Assembly: GCF_021300775.1 (NCBI RefSeq)
Contig: NZ_JAJTJP010000003.1
Span: 1 to 64,000 of the forward strand
Direction: 5' to 3'
Length of the DNA: 64,000 bases
From: Parvimonas micra
Lineage (GTDB): Bacteria; Bacillota; Clostridia; Tissierellales; Peptoniphilaceae
Part shown: positions 44,537 through 53,295 of the stretch, one piece after another
Layout: each line of letters opens with the position of its first letter
How positions within the stretch are numbered: position 1 is the stretch's first letter
The notes under the pieces: model-generated
What the model saw: the letters and a program-made list of their open reading frames with translations, nothing else
Databases searched by the model: none
What the model was told of the DNA's origin: nothing
Translations under genes and position numbers: made by a program

Positions 44537-45640
44537 TTATCTCCCTTTAGTATCATGTCTTACAATTCCCAAAATTATTCCAATCATTATTGAAGTCATA
44601 ACCAAAGATGAGCCACCATAACTAATAAAAGGTAAAGTAACTCCTGTAGGAGGAATTGTTCCTGTAGCTGTTCCTATATTTACCAATGTTTGTAGTCCTA
44701 TTGAGAAAGTTATTCCAAATATTACCATTTGTCCATATAAATTTTTAACATTTCTTGCAATCATTATTCCAAGGTAAGCTAAATAGATATATACCCCAAT
44801 TAAAATTACTGACCCTACAAATCCAAATTCTTCTGCAATAGTTGCAAAAATGAAGTCATTGTGTGCTTCGGACAATGTAAATTTTTGTCTGCCATTTCCA
44901 AGTCCAACTCCTAAAATTGAACCATTCGTTATTGCAAAAAGAGATTTTATTAATTGCCATGATTTAGAATCTCTGTATTTTAACGGATTAATAAATGCTT
45001 GAATTCTACTCGCTCTACTATATCCAGAATTTAACTTATATATAACACCAGCGCTAGCAAGTACAATTCCCATTCCAGAAAATAATAATACTTTTTTATC
45101 CATTCCAGCAATTACATACATTGCAGTTAAAGTTCCTATAATTATTAATGTAGTTGAAAAATCCGGCTGAATCATAACTGAAATAGATGATACAGCTGCA
45201 ATTACAAAATATTTTAGAAATATATTTCTAAAAGTAAAATTATTCTTATATCGATCAATAACATATGCCATCATCATAATTGAAGCGATTTTCATAAAGT
45301 CAGAAGGCATAAATGTAAATCCACCTAGTTTTATCCATCTTCTAGCATTATAAATGTTCATTCCAAGTGGTGTAAGCACTAAAAATCCCATAAGAAATAC
45401 AGCAATAAAAATTTTCGGACTTTGCTTTCTAAATTTTAAAATATTTATATGTGAAAATAAAAGCATAGATAGAATAGAAATAGCAACAAATATCACATGT
45501 TTTCTTGTAATTTCTATTTCATTTCCTTTTATTCTATAGCTATATGGCCAACTTGTACTAAATACCATTACTACTCCAAAAAGAAGTAATAGAAATACAA
45601 CCATAATTAGCCTCTTAGTATATTTGTCAATTTTATTCAT
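44537..45640 (-). CDS. ftsW: Septal peptidoglycan polymerase FtsW
   Basis: A 367-residue SEDS-family protein with ten membrane helices. The signature GVTLPFISYGGSSLVM is near the C-terminus, and the catalytic region around RRWIKLGGFTFMPSDFMKI is conserved. In this cluster, between murD and murG, it is the division enzyme FtsW rather than RodA. The ATG overlaps the murD stop (TAATG). Confidence 0.94.
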   Translation of the reverse strand: MNKIDKYTKRLIMVVFLLLLFGVVMVFSTSWPYSYRIKGNEIEITRKHVIFVAISILSMLLFSHINILKFRKQSPKIFIAVFLMGFLVLTPLGMNIYNARRWIKLGGFTFMPSDFMKIASIMMMAYVIDRYKNNFTFRNIFLKYFVIAAVSSISVMIQPDFSTTLIIIGTLTAMYVIAGMDKKVLLFSGMGIVLASAGVIYKLNSGYSRASRIQAFINPLKYRDSKSWQLIKSLFAITNGSILGVGLGNGRQKFTLSEAHNDFIFATIAEEFGFVGSVILIGVYIYLAYLGIMIARNVKNLYGQMVIFGITFSIGLQTLVNIGTATGTIPPTGVTLPFISYGGSSLVMTSIMIGIILGIVRHDTKGR

Positions 45641-46965
45641 TATAATCCATTTACCAACTTTTTAAATAAATTTCCTCTTTCTTCATAGCTTTTAAACATA
45701 TCCCAACTAGCAGACGCAGGTGAAAGTAATACATTGTCACCACTTTTTGCAAGTTCAATACATTTTTCTACTACTTCTTTATAATCATTAACTAATATAT
45801 TATTATCAAATCCATTTTTCTTTGCAGTTTCATAAAACTTTTGTTTTGTATCTCCAACAAGAACCAGAGCTTTTACTTTACCATTAAAACTTTCAAATAA
45901 AGGGTTAAAGTCAACATTTTTGTCGTACCCACCCAATATCAAAATTATTGGTTTTTCTAATGCTTCTACAGCTTTTATAGTTGAATCTACATTTGTTCCT
46001 TTTGAATCATTATAAAACTTAATTCCATTAAATTCTCTAACGAATTCAATTCTATGTTCAACGCCACCAAAATTTTTACATGCAAAAATAATAGTATCTA
46101 GATTTATACCATAATTATAACAGATTGCGATAGAAATTAAAACATTTTGAGCGTTGTGTTTTCCTAAAATTTTTAAATCTTTCATAGAAAATAACATTTC
46201 GTTTTTATGATAAAAATTATTTTCTCTAAGATAAAAATCTACACTATTATCTTTCAATGAAATCTTTGTAATATTTGTATTTTCAACTTTTATATTATTT
46301 AAAATTTCATCATCAATATTTAAAACTAGATAACCATTTTTATCCATATTTTTAAATATTTTTAGTTTATCTTCTATATAATTTTCATAACTTCCATGCC
46401 AATCAATATGATCTGGAGTGATATTACCGATTGATGCAACAGTAGGCTTAAAATTTTCAGTATTATGAAGTTGAAAACTGCTTACTTCAATAATATTAAC
46501 AGTTTCTTCATCTGAATTATAAATTTCCCAAAGCATGCCGATTCCAATATTACCAACTACTTTTGACTTGATATTTGCCGTTTTGAAAATTTCTCCCACT
46601 AAGCTTGTTGTAGTAGTTTTTCCGTTTGTACCTGTAATTGCAATAATTTTTCTTTTTGGAAATAAAGAGTATGCTAATTCTAAATCTGTATAAATTGGAA
46701 CTTTTTTAGTTTCAAAATATTTTATTACTTCATTAATCGGTTTGATTCCTGGACTTTTAACTATAAAATCAAAATCATATTCTTTATAATTTTTAATAAA
46801 CTTAAAATTAAAATCCTTAATTTTTTCAAAAACACTTCCTAATTCTGATTCTTCTTTGTCATCATAACAATAAACATCAGCCTTTAAAGAACTAAGAGTT
46901 TTTATAGTTGAGATTCCAGATAAACCTAAACCTATAACCAAAACTTTTTTATTTGCAATTTCCAT
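45640..46965 (-). CDS. murD: UDP-N-acetylmuramoylalanine-D-glutamate ligase
   Basis: A 441-residue cytoplasmic Mur ligase that adds D-glutamate. The ATP loop ITGTNGKTTTTSL (about 112-124), the NITPDHIDWHGS block with metal ligand histidine, and HNAQNVLISIAI are present, as is the N-terminal Rossmann domain (VLVIGLGLSG) typical of MurD. AGGAG precedes the ATG. murE, murF, murB and murC are not in the cluster. Confidence 0.96.
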   Translation of the reverse strand: MEIANKKVLVIGLGLSGISTIKTLSSLKADVYCYDDKEESELGSVFEKIKDFNFKFIKNYKEYDFDFIVKSPGIKPINEVIKYFETKKVPIYTDLELAYSLFPKRKIIAITGTNGKTTTTSLVGEIFKTANIKSKVVGNIGIGMLWEIYNSDEETVNIIEVSSFQLHNTENFKPTVASIGNITPDHIDWHGSYENYIEDKLKIFKNMDKNGYLVLNIDDEILNNIKVENTNITKISLKDNSVDFYLRENNFYHKNEMLFSMKDLKILGKHNAQNVLISIAICYNYGINLDTIIFACKNFGGVEHRIEFVREFNGIKFYNDSKGTNVDSTIKAVEALEKPIILILGGYDKNVDFNPLFESFNGKVKALVLVGDTKQKFYETAKKNGFDNNILVNDYKEVVEKCIELAKSGDNVLLSPASASWDMFKSYEERGNLFKKLVNGL

Positions 46966-46978
46966 AAACTACTCCTAA

Positions 46979-47950
46979 TTAAATGCTATAAAATAAATTC
47001 ACAGCTATTATTGATAATATTCCACTAATTACAGCAAATGCTGTAACAATTTGTGGTTCTTTATATCCTTTTAATTCATAATGATGATGAATAGGACTCA
47101 TCAAGAAAACTCTTTTTTTATTTCTTGTCTTATAACTTACAACTTGAATAATAACTGATAATGCTTCTATTACATAAATTCCACCAATAATTGGTAAATA
47201 GAAAATCATTCCATTTAATATACAAATTGTTGCAATAGCACCACCTAATGCCATTGAACCAGTATCTCCCATAAAAACTCTTGCAGGGTATGAATTAAAT
47301 AATACAAAACCCATTAAACTAGCCATAAACACTAATGAGAATACTCCAACACTTGGATATCTTGATGAGCTTATAACTGCTAGTCCTAAAAATACAGGTA
47401 TTGATACTGAAGATGAAAGACCATCTAGGCCATCTGTCAAATTTGTCGCATTTGCAGTTCCAATCATAACAAAAATAACTATTGGGTATATTATCCATCC
47501 AAAGTTAACAGGATTCTTAACAAAAGGTACTAATTGATATGTTAAATCTGTTCCTACAACTAATTCAATAAAAATAATTACAACTATACTAATTACAAAT
47601 TGAATTATCAATTTTTGAATTTCAGTAAGTCCTAAAGATCTCTTCATAACAAGTTTAAAGAAGTCATCTAAGAATCCAATGAAAGTAAATCCTAACATTC
47701 CAATTAATACTGAAAAAACTTCTCTTGAAAAATTACCTAAACAAAATGTTGTAAGTATAATTGCCACAACAAAGAATACTCCACCCATCGTTGGTGTTCC
47801 TGCCTTTGATAAATGGCTTTGAGGACCATCATCTCTTATATTTTGACCCAGTTTAAACTTTCTTAAATAAGGAATAGAATACTTAGCTATAATCACCGTT
47901 AGAAAAAAGCTAACTAAAACACTCCATAGTGTATAATTTGATATTCTCAT
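46979..47950 (-). CDS. mraY: Phospho-N-acetylmuramoyl-pentapeptide transferase
   Basis: A 323-residue membrane enzyme that makes lipid I. About ten membrane helices and the catalytic aspartate regions GFLDDFFK, NLTDGLDGL and the histidine motif SPIHHHYEL are all present. AGGAG lies 6 bases before the ATG. It sits between the division PBP and murD as in most dcw clusters. Confidence 0.97.
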   Translation of the reverse strand: MRISNYTLWSVLVSFFLTVIIAKYSIPYLRKFKLGQNIRDDGPQSHLSKAGTPTMGGVFFVVAIILTTFCLGNFSREVFSVLIGMLGFTFIGFLDDFFKLVMKRSLGLTEIQKLIIQFVISIVVIIFIELVVGTDLTYQLVPFVKNPVNFGWIIYPIVIFVMIGTANATNLTDGLDGLSSSVSIPVFLGLAVISSSRYPSVGVFSLVFMASLMGFVLFNSYPARVFMGDTGSMALGGAIATICILNGMIFYLPIIGGIYVIEALSVIIQVVSYKTRNKKRVFLMSPIHHHYELKGYKEPQIVTAFAVISGILSIIAVNLFYSI

Positions 47951-47965
47951 TGTTCATCTCCTAAA

Positions 47966-50389
47966 TTAGTCTTCAAATGTAAGCACTATTTCTTCATCTT
48001 TAGAAATATAGCTTCCTATTTCTTTACTTGAAGATACAAATTTACCTTTACCACCTGAAGTTTTATATTTGTATCCCATCTTATTTACAACATTAATAAC
48101 TTGTTGATATGTCATTTTTGAAAAATCTACAACTAATAATTTTTCGTTTTCATCGTCTGATAATGTCAACTTAATTGTACTTCCATCAACAACACTATTT
48201 CCAGGATCTTCACTTTGTTTTGTTACAACAGATTTTGAAGAGCCTGATCCGTCAATTGTATAATTTAAATATTCTTCTTTTAAAATTTCAGAAGCATATT
48301 CTAATGTTAAACCTCTTACATCTGGTACCCTTGTTTTTCTAACTAATCCATTTTCATCATTTGATTTAGCAATTTGTTTATACTCAACAATTTCTTCAGC
48401 TAATTTTTTCGCTAGTGGTGCACATACACTTGTACCACCAACATTCACCTTAGGTTCGTCAAAAACAATTAAAATACTATATTTTGGATTTTCAATAGGA
48501 AAAGCAATATACAGTGATGCAATTGTCTTTTTATCATCATATTTACCATTTACAGTTTTTATTGTTGTACCAGATTTTCCCCCAATTCTAACGCTATTGG
48601 AGTATACTTTCTTAACAATACCATCTGTTACGCCATGTTCCATTATTACTCTCATTTTATCACTTGTTTCTTTGGAGATAATTTGATTTTTAACAATGGC
48701 TTCATTTTCTTTTAATTTAATTTTATCTTCTGAATCTTTTTCTACATTTTTTATACTAATTTGAGGCTCTAATAAATAGCCTCCATTAACAACTGCATTT
48801 GCAGCCATTATCATTTGAATTGGAGTTACAGCTAAGCCATGACCATAACTCATTGTTGCAAGTTCAGCTGCCCCAATGTCAGATAAAGATTTTGGTATTT
48901 GTCCAATTGATTCTCCTGGTAAAGTTATTCCAGTCTTATTTCCAAAACCAAAAGCATTTATATATCTATAAAATTTTTCTTTGCCTAAATGTCTAACCAT
49001 TTGTACGAAAGCAGGGTTACAACTATTATCCATTGCTTCTGTAAAAGTTTCTTTACCATGAGGATTTTGCCAGCTAAAACATCTAAGAGTAATTCCGGGA
49101 ATATCTTTTATAAATCCATTACAGAAAAATGTTGAATCTAAAGTATCTGTATTTTCCTCTAAAGATGATGCCGCAGTGATCAGCTTAAATACTGAACCAG
49201 GTTCATATGCGTCACTAACAGCTGGGTTTCTCCACATACCATATACTTTTTCTAATTTTGCTTTTTCATCTAAATTTTCAAATTCTTTAAGTGCATCTTC
49301 ATCAAGTGGAACAGTTGGATTATTAGCATCATATTTTGGAAAACTATCCATTGCAATAATATCACCATTTGTTACATCTGAAACTATAATACTTAATTTT
49401 ATTGGCTTTTCTAAATCAAAATACTGTTTTCCATAATCCGAAACATATTTTTGAATTGTGCTATCAATGGTTAAGTATAAATCTTTTCCATCTTTTGCTT
49501 CTACTACATCTTCTACTGATTTATTAAGGCTTTCTCTAATAACTCTCTTTGAGCCATTAGTTCCAGCTAAAGAATCATTTAAATAATTTTCGATTCCACT
49601 TTGTCCACCATTTTCACTGGCATGACCAATAACAAAAGGTGCTAAAGTTCCGTCTACATAAGTTCTACTTTGTTCTATTTCTACACTAATAATAGAAGAA
49701 TTTATATCTTTAATTTCTTTAGCTACTTCAGGGCTAATACTCTTTTTAATTTTAAAATTCGTTCCTCTATCAGCTCTATCAAATACTTTTTTCTTATCCA
49801 GCTCAAGAGCAGAAAATATTTCATCTAATTTCTTTTCTTCTGTTTCTCTAGCTTTTTGAGAATAAAGTTTAAATTTATCATATTCTAAAATAGAAAAATA
49901 AACTTCTTTACTATTATTGACACTTATAATAAGAGAATTTTTAGATTTCACAACAGAACTTTGTTCTTCTGTAATATCTTTTTTAATTAATAAATTATTA
50001 TATTGATCAGCTTTTTCAAAAATTTCTTCTTTATTTAATTGTAAAATATCAAAAATTTTATCTAATTTTTCCGTCTCAGCATCTTTATTCTTTCCTGTAG
50101 ACTTTTTATAACGATTATAATCAAAAGTTGAAAAATATCCATTATATACACTAATACTTTTTGCTAATATATTTCCATTTCTATCAAAAATAGAACCTCT
50201 TTTAGCTTCAAGTTCTGTATAACTAACAGAATCTTTAAATTCTTCAACACTATATTTATTTCTTGAATATAATTGTAAATATGCCAATTTGGTAATTATT
50301 ATACTGAAAAGTATTATAAATACAAAAAATAAAACAGCCGAACGAGAAGAGACTGTTTTATTTTTAATACTATATTTCTTATTTTTCAT
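47966..50389 (-). CDS. Division penicillin-binding protein with two PASTA domains (FtsI/SpoVD type)
   Basis: An 807-residue class B transpeptidase. One membrane helix (about 18-40), a pedestal domain (about 60-310), then the transpeptidase with the acylated serine S399 (SVFK), SCN (456-458) and KSGT (605-608), and two C-terminal PASTA domains (about 688-744 and 752-805, the second divergent). The pedestal contains a tandem duplication: residues ~84-158 and ~164-239 repeat the same pattern (YFSxxxYxxxK..., EKLDxIF, IIxVxxS). It cross-links septal wall with FtsW. The ATG has AAGGGGAG upstream. Confidence 0.94.
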   Translation of the reverse strand: MKNKKYSIKNKTVSSRSAVLFFVFIILFSIIITKLAYLQLYSRNKYSVEEFKDSVSYTELEAKRGSIFDRNGNILAKSISVYNGYFSTFDYNRYKKSTGKNKDAETEKLDKIFDILQLNKEEIFEKADQYNNLLIKKDITEEQSSVVKSKNSLIISVNNSKEVYFSILEYDKFKLYSQKARETEEKKLDEIFSALELDKKKVFDRADRGTNFKIKKSISPEVAKEIKDINSSIISVEIEQSRTYVDGTLAPFVIGHASENGGQSGIENYLNDSLAGTNGSKRVIRESLNKSVEDVVEAKDGKDLYLTIDSTIQKYVSDYGKQYFDLEKPIKLSIIVSDVTNGDIIAMDSFPKYDANNPTVPLDEDALKEFENLDEKAKLEKVYGMWRNPAVSDAYEPGSVFKLITAASSLEENTDTLDSTFFCNGFIKDIPGITLRCFSWQNPHGKETFTEAMDNSCNPAFVQMVRHLGKEKFYRYINAFGFGNKTGITLPGESIGQIPKSLSDIGAAELATMSYGHGLAVTPIQMIMAANAVVNGGYLLEPQISIKNVEKDSEDKIKLKENEAIVKNQIISKETSDKMRVIMEHGVTDGIVKKVYSNSVRIGGKSGTTIKTVNGKYDDKKTIASLYIAFPIENPKYSILIVFDEPKVNVGGTSVCAPLAKKLAEEIVEYKQIAKSNDENGLVRKTRVPDVRGLTLEYASEILKEEYLNYTIDGSGSSKSVVTKQSEDPGNSVVDGSTIKLTLSDDENEKLLVVDFSKMTYQQVINVVNKMGYKYKTSGGKGKFVSSSKEIGSYISKDEEIVLTFED

Positions 50390-50419
50390 TTAAACTCCCC
50401 TTGTCTAAGTTTAATAAGA

Positions 50420-50475
50420 ATCCCACCCATTCCTTGATGCTTAGCATCGGGCGGGCTCTTGGGAACCTTGTTGTT
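50420..50475 (-). repeat. GC-rich palindromic dispersed element, copy 1
   Basis: A 56-bp element between ftsL and the division PBP. On the minus strand it begins ACAACAAGGTTC, has the nested stems CCCGCCC / GGGTGGG and GATGC / GCATC, and ends GGAATGGGTGGGAT. A related 54-bp copy is at 57851-57904. It is much richer in G and C than its surroundings. An extra GTTGTTTAACAAC hairpin adjoins it. Confidence 0.75.
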
Positions 50476-50490
50476 AAACAACAAAATAAA

Positions 50491-50856
50491 TTATTCAATC
50501 TTATCTAAATATCTAACTTGTTCTTTTTTTGGATAATCCATATTATAATTAAGTCTTGCAATCTTTGCAATTCTATCAACAGATTTATAAGGCTCAAGTT
50601 TCATATTATGATCATCTCTTTCTGTTTCTAACGAGCGAATTTCAGAGTTTAGTGTATTTATTATTCTATTTTGTTGAGCAATATTTAGATATCCATATAA
50701 AATCACTACACTAAACAAAACTGTAACAGTTATCAATGTGATAAGTGCAATGTTTTTATATAAACTGGATTCTCTGGTAATTCCGTAGGCTTTTTTGTTT
50801 TGCTCCGAAATTCTCTCGCCTGAAACTTTAATATATTTTACTTGAGCCATGCTCAT
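50491..50856 (-). CDS. ftsL: FtsL-like cell division protein
   Basis: A 121-residue bitopic membrane protein: a basic cytoplasmic N-terminus, a membrane helix (about 35-57) and a short leucine-zipper-like coiled coil outside (residues ~60-95). Size, topology and place between rsmH and the PBP identify it; the sequence itself is poorly conserved in this family. Start at 50856 gives a nine-base spacing to AGGAGG; the ATG at 50865 abuts the ribosome site. Confidence 0.88.
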   Translation of the reverse strand: MSMAQVKYIKVSGERISEQNKKAYGITRESSLYKNIALITLITVTVLFSVVILYGYLNIAQQNRIINTLNSEIRSLETERDDHNMKLEPYKSVDRIAKIARLNYNMDYPKKEQVRYLDKIE

Positions 50857-50869
50857 ATAAATCATCCTC

Positions 50870-51802
50870 CTAATACTTTGAACAAACCCTTAATTTTGAA
50901 CTTTTTGATCTAGGGTTTTTTTCCATTTCTTCTTTAGAAGGCACTAGTGGTTTTTTAGTTATAATTTTTATCTTTGGCTTATTATTACAAACACAAACAT
51001 ATAATTCCTTTGGACAAATACATCCTCTAGCCAAATCTTTAAATGAATCTTTCACTATTCTATCTTCTAAAGAGTGAAAAGTTATTATACATAATCTACC
51101 TTTTTCATTTAATCTTTCCACTATATCAGGGATAACATTTTTTATTACCTCAAGTTCTCTATTAACCTCAATCCTAATTGCTTGAAACACTCTTTTTGCA
51201 GGATGTCCACCTTTAGCTCTAACAGATTTTGGAATAGCCCTTTCAATAATATCGACCAATTCAAAAGTAGTTCTTATTAACTTTTCTTTTCTATAATTAA
51301 CTATAAATTCTACAATTCTTTTCGTCCATTTTTCTTCACCATAGTTATAAAAAATATATTCCAAATCATCAGAATTGTAAAAATTTACAACATCAAATGC
51401 TGTTTTTTTAAGATCTCTGTCCATTCTCATATCCAATGGAGCATCAATCATATAAGAAAAACCTCTTTGTCCATTATCTATTTGATACGAAGAAACTCCA
51501 ATATCTAATAAAACGCCATCAACTTTTTCTATCTCAAAATAATCCAATATTTCTTTAAAATTTTCAAAGTTACTTTTATAAAATAGAACATTATTTGAAA
51601 CTTTTAAAAGTCTATCTTTTGCAACAGATAAAGCCTCTTCATCTTGGTCAACACAAATTAGTTTTCCATTTTTTATTCTTTTTAAAATTTCAGTTGAATG
51701 GCCTGCACCACCAACAGTTAAATCTACATAAATTCCATCTGGTTTTATATCTAGGTTCTCTATTACTTCATCCAACATTATTGGTATGTGATTAAATTCC
51801 AT
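50870..51802 (-). CDS. rsmH: 16S rRNA (cytosine-1402-N4)-methyltransferase
   Basis: A 310-residue SAM-dependent methyltransferase. The start (HIPIMLDEVIENL), SAM loop (VDLTVGGAGHS), DGVLLDIGVSSYQID and HPAKRVFQAIRIEVN are the defining blocks of RsmH (MraW). Full length, with AAGGGA upstream, second gene of the dcw cluster. Confidence 0.97.
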   Translation of the reverse strand: MEFNHIPIMLDEVIENLDIKPDGIYVDLTVGGAGHSTEILKRIKNGKLICVDQDEEALSVAKDRLLKVSNNVLFYKSNFENFKEILDYFEIEKVDGVLLDIGVSSYQIDNGQRGFSYMIDAPLDMRMDRDLKKTAFDVVNFYNSDDLEYIFYNYGEEKWTKRIVEFIVNYRKEKLIRTTFELVDIIERAIPKSVRAKGGHPAKRVFQAIRIEVNRELEVIKNVIPDIVERLNEKGRLCIITFHSLEDRIVKDSFKDLARGCICPKELYVCVCNNKPKIKIITKKPLVPSKEEMEKNPRSKSSKLRVCSKY

Positions 51803-51813
51803 AATTAAATCCC

Positions 51814-52245
51814 TTAAAAATCAAGACCATCAAATTTTTCAGACATAATATCGTCGTTACTATATTCAGCTTGACTATATTCATCCCATTTTTCTTTAGA
51901 CCAAATTTCAATTCTGTCGGAAACACCAATAATCATTACATCTCTTTCGATTCCGGCAAATTCACGTAGATTTTTGTTTACAACAAATCTTCCTTGTTTA
52001 TCTAAGTCAGAATTCATAGCACAACTACAAAAGAATCTAGTAATTGAACGTACGTCTTTTTTACTAAAACCCTTTGAATTAAGCTGTTCTGTAAATTCAG
52101 TCCATTTTTGTTCAGTAAAAACAAATAGACAGCCTTCAAGACCACGAGTAACTATAAAATTAGATCCTAACTCATTTCTGAATTTTGATGGCATAATCAA
52201 TCTGCCTTTATCATCTAAAGTATGTGGAAAATCTCCTAAAAACAA
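51814..52245 (-). CDS. mraZ: Transcriptional regulator MraZ
   Basis: A 143-residue protein with two AbrB-like MraZ domains (about 5-50 and 75-120); each carries the DxxGR core (DDKGRLIMPSKFR and DKQGRFVVNKNLR). It represses the dcw operon by binding repeats upstream of itself. I start at a TTG (52245) because AGGAGG lies 8 bases before it and the product begins MFLGDFPHTLDDKG as in the family; the GTG at 52254 and ATG at 52251 are too close to that site. Confidence 0.95.
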   Translation of the reverse strand: MFLGDFPHTLDDKGRLIMPSKFRNELGSNFIVTRGLEGCLFVFTEQKWTEFTEQLNSKGFSKKDVRSITRFFCSCAMNSDLDKQGRFVVNKNLREFAGIERDVMIIGVSDRIEIWSKEKWDEYSQAEYSNDDIMSEKFDGLDF

Positions 52246-52268
52246 TGCCATCACCTCCTAAAAATCTA

Positions 52269-52294
52269 ACTCCATTTCACTCCATTTTGTACCA
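52269..52294 (-). promoter_or_regulatory. MraZ-binding boxes (three direct repeats, 10-bp period)
   Basis: On the minus strand TGGTAC (52289-52294), TGGAGT (52279-52284) and TGGAGT (52269-52274) recur exactly every 10 bases, between the promoter and mraZ. MraZ operators in other bacteria are TGG-containing repeats with a 10-bp period. Confidence 0.8.
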
Positions 52295-52313
52295 CAGTTT
52301 TTGATACATCTAT

Positions 52314-52342
52314 ATTTTATACTATTTTTTCATATATTGCAA
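52314..52342 (-). promoter_or_regulatory. Promoter of the dcw operon (Pmra)
   Basis: TTGCAA (52337-52342), 17 bases, TAAAAT (52314-52319), just upstream of the MraZ boxes. The remaining gap up to 52488 is very AT-rich and holds nothing else I can name. Confidence 0.65.
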
Positions 52343-52490
52343 CCCTTTTTGTAAAAATTTTTTAAAAAATAAAAAATACAATTTTATGTTAAAACGTGTA
52401 TTTTTAAACATTTTATTAATAACCTCAAAAAAAGTGGAGGAAAATTCCTAAAATTTTTTAAAAAAATTATGTTTTTTTTCTATTTTTTGT

Positions 52491-52523
52491 AAAAAAAAAC
52501 TACATAGATTAATCTATGTAGTT
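52491..52523 (-). terminator. Terminator after lgt
   Basis: A perfect 26-base palindrome (52498-52523, arms AACTACATAGATT) followed on the minus strand by a run of nine T. Confidence 0.9.
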
Positions 52524-52536
52524 AAATTTATATTAA

Positions 52537-53286
52537 TTATATATCTTTTCCGTATTTTCTATTTAAGAAGAAAAGAATACTTCCTACTATCACTCCAAAA
52601 AGTGATAAAACTTGTGAAACTCTGAAACCCAAGAACATTAAACTATCTGTTCTTAATCCTTCAACAAAAAATCTTACAATTCCATACAAAATTGCATAAA
52701 AAAGTATTATTTCACCTTTTTTCTTTTGATATTTTCTTATATGAATCATTAGAAATGTAAAAATCAAGAAATTTCCTATTGATTCATATAAGAATGTTGG
52801 ATGATATTTTTTTCCATCAATTATTACCGCCCAAGGTAATGTTGTTTCAGTACCGTGAGCTTCTTGATTGATAAAATTACCCCATCTTCCAATTGCTTGT
52901 CCAAGAATAAGTCCTGGAGCGCATACATCAGCTAAATCTCTAAAATCAATTTTATTATATTTACTGAAAAAGTAAACCACAATTATAGCTCCGATAACTG
53001 CGCCATATATAGCTAATCCACCTTCCCTAATATTTATCATTGATTTGAAATTGCCTTTATATTTATCCCACTCAAATATTACATAGTATATTCTTGCTCC
53101 TATAACACTTATAGGTAATGCAAAAAGCAATAAATTAGAAATATCATCTTCTTTTATATTTCTAAGTTTTGAGTTTTTTGTGGCTACAAAAAGTCCTGCC
53201 ATAATTCCAAAACAAATAATAATAGCATACCACATTATATCTACTCCAAAAAGAGAAAATGCAACTCTGTCAATTTTTACTTCCAT
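52537..53286 (-). CDS. lgt: Prolipoprotein diacylglyceryl transferase
   Basis: A 249-residue membrane enzyme that transfers diacylglycerol to the lipobox cysteine of prolipoproteins such as PstS. About seven membrane helices; the Lgt signature GRWGNFINQEAHG (about 142-154) and GGLAIYGAVIG are present. AGGAG precedes the ATG. It is the last gene after nadE, yebC and lit. Confidence 0.96.
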   Translation of the reverse strand: MEVKIDRVAFSLFGVDIMWYAIIICFGIMAGLFVATKNSKLRNIKEDDISNLLLFALPISVIGARIYYVIFEWDKYKGNFKSMINIREGGLAIYGAVIGAIIVVYFFSKYNKIDFRDLADVCAPGLILGQAIGRWGNFINQEAHGTETTLPWAVIIDGKKYHPTFLYESIGNFLIFTFLMIHIRKYQKKKGEIILFYAILYGIVRFFVEGLRTDSLMFLGFRVSQVLSLFGVIVGSILFFLNRKYGKDI

Positions 53287-53295
53287 ATTTTTCTC

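Noticed and set aside
50390-50490. Transcription terminator between ftsL and the division PBP
   Set aside because: The stems there are not followed by a T-run on the coding strand and the same sequence recurs at 57851-57904, so a dispersed element fits better.
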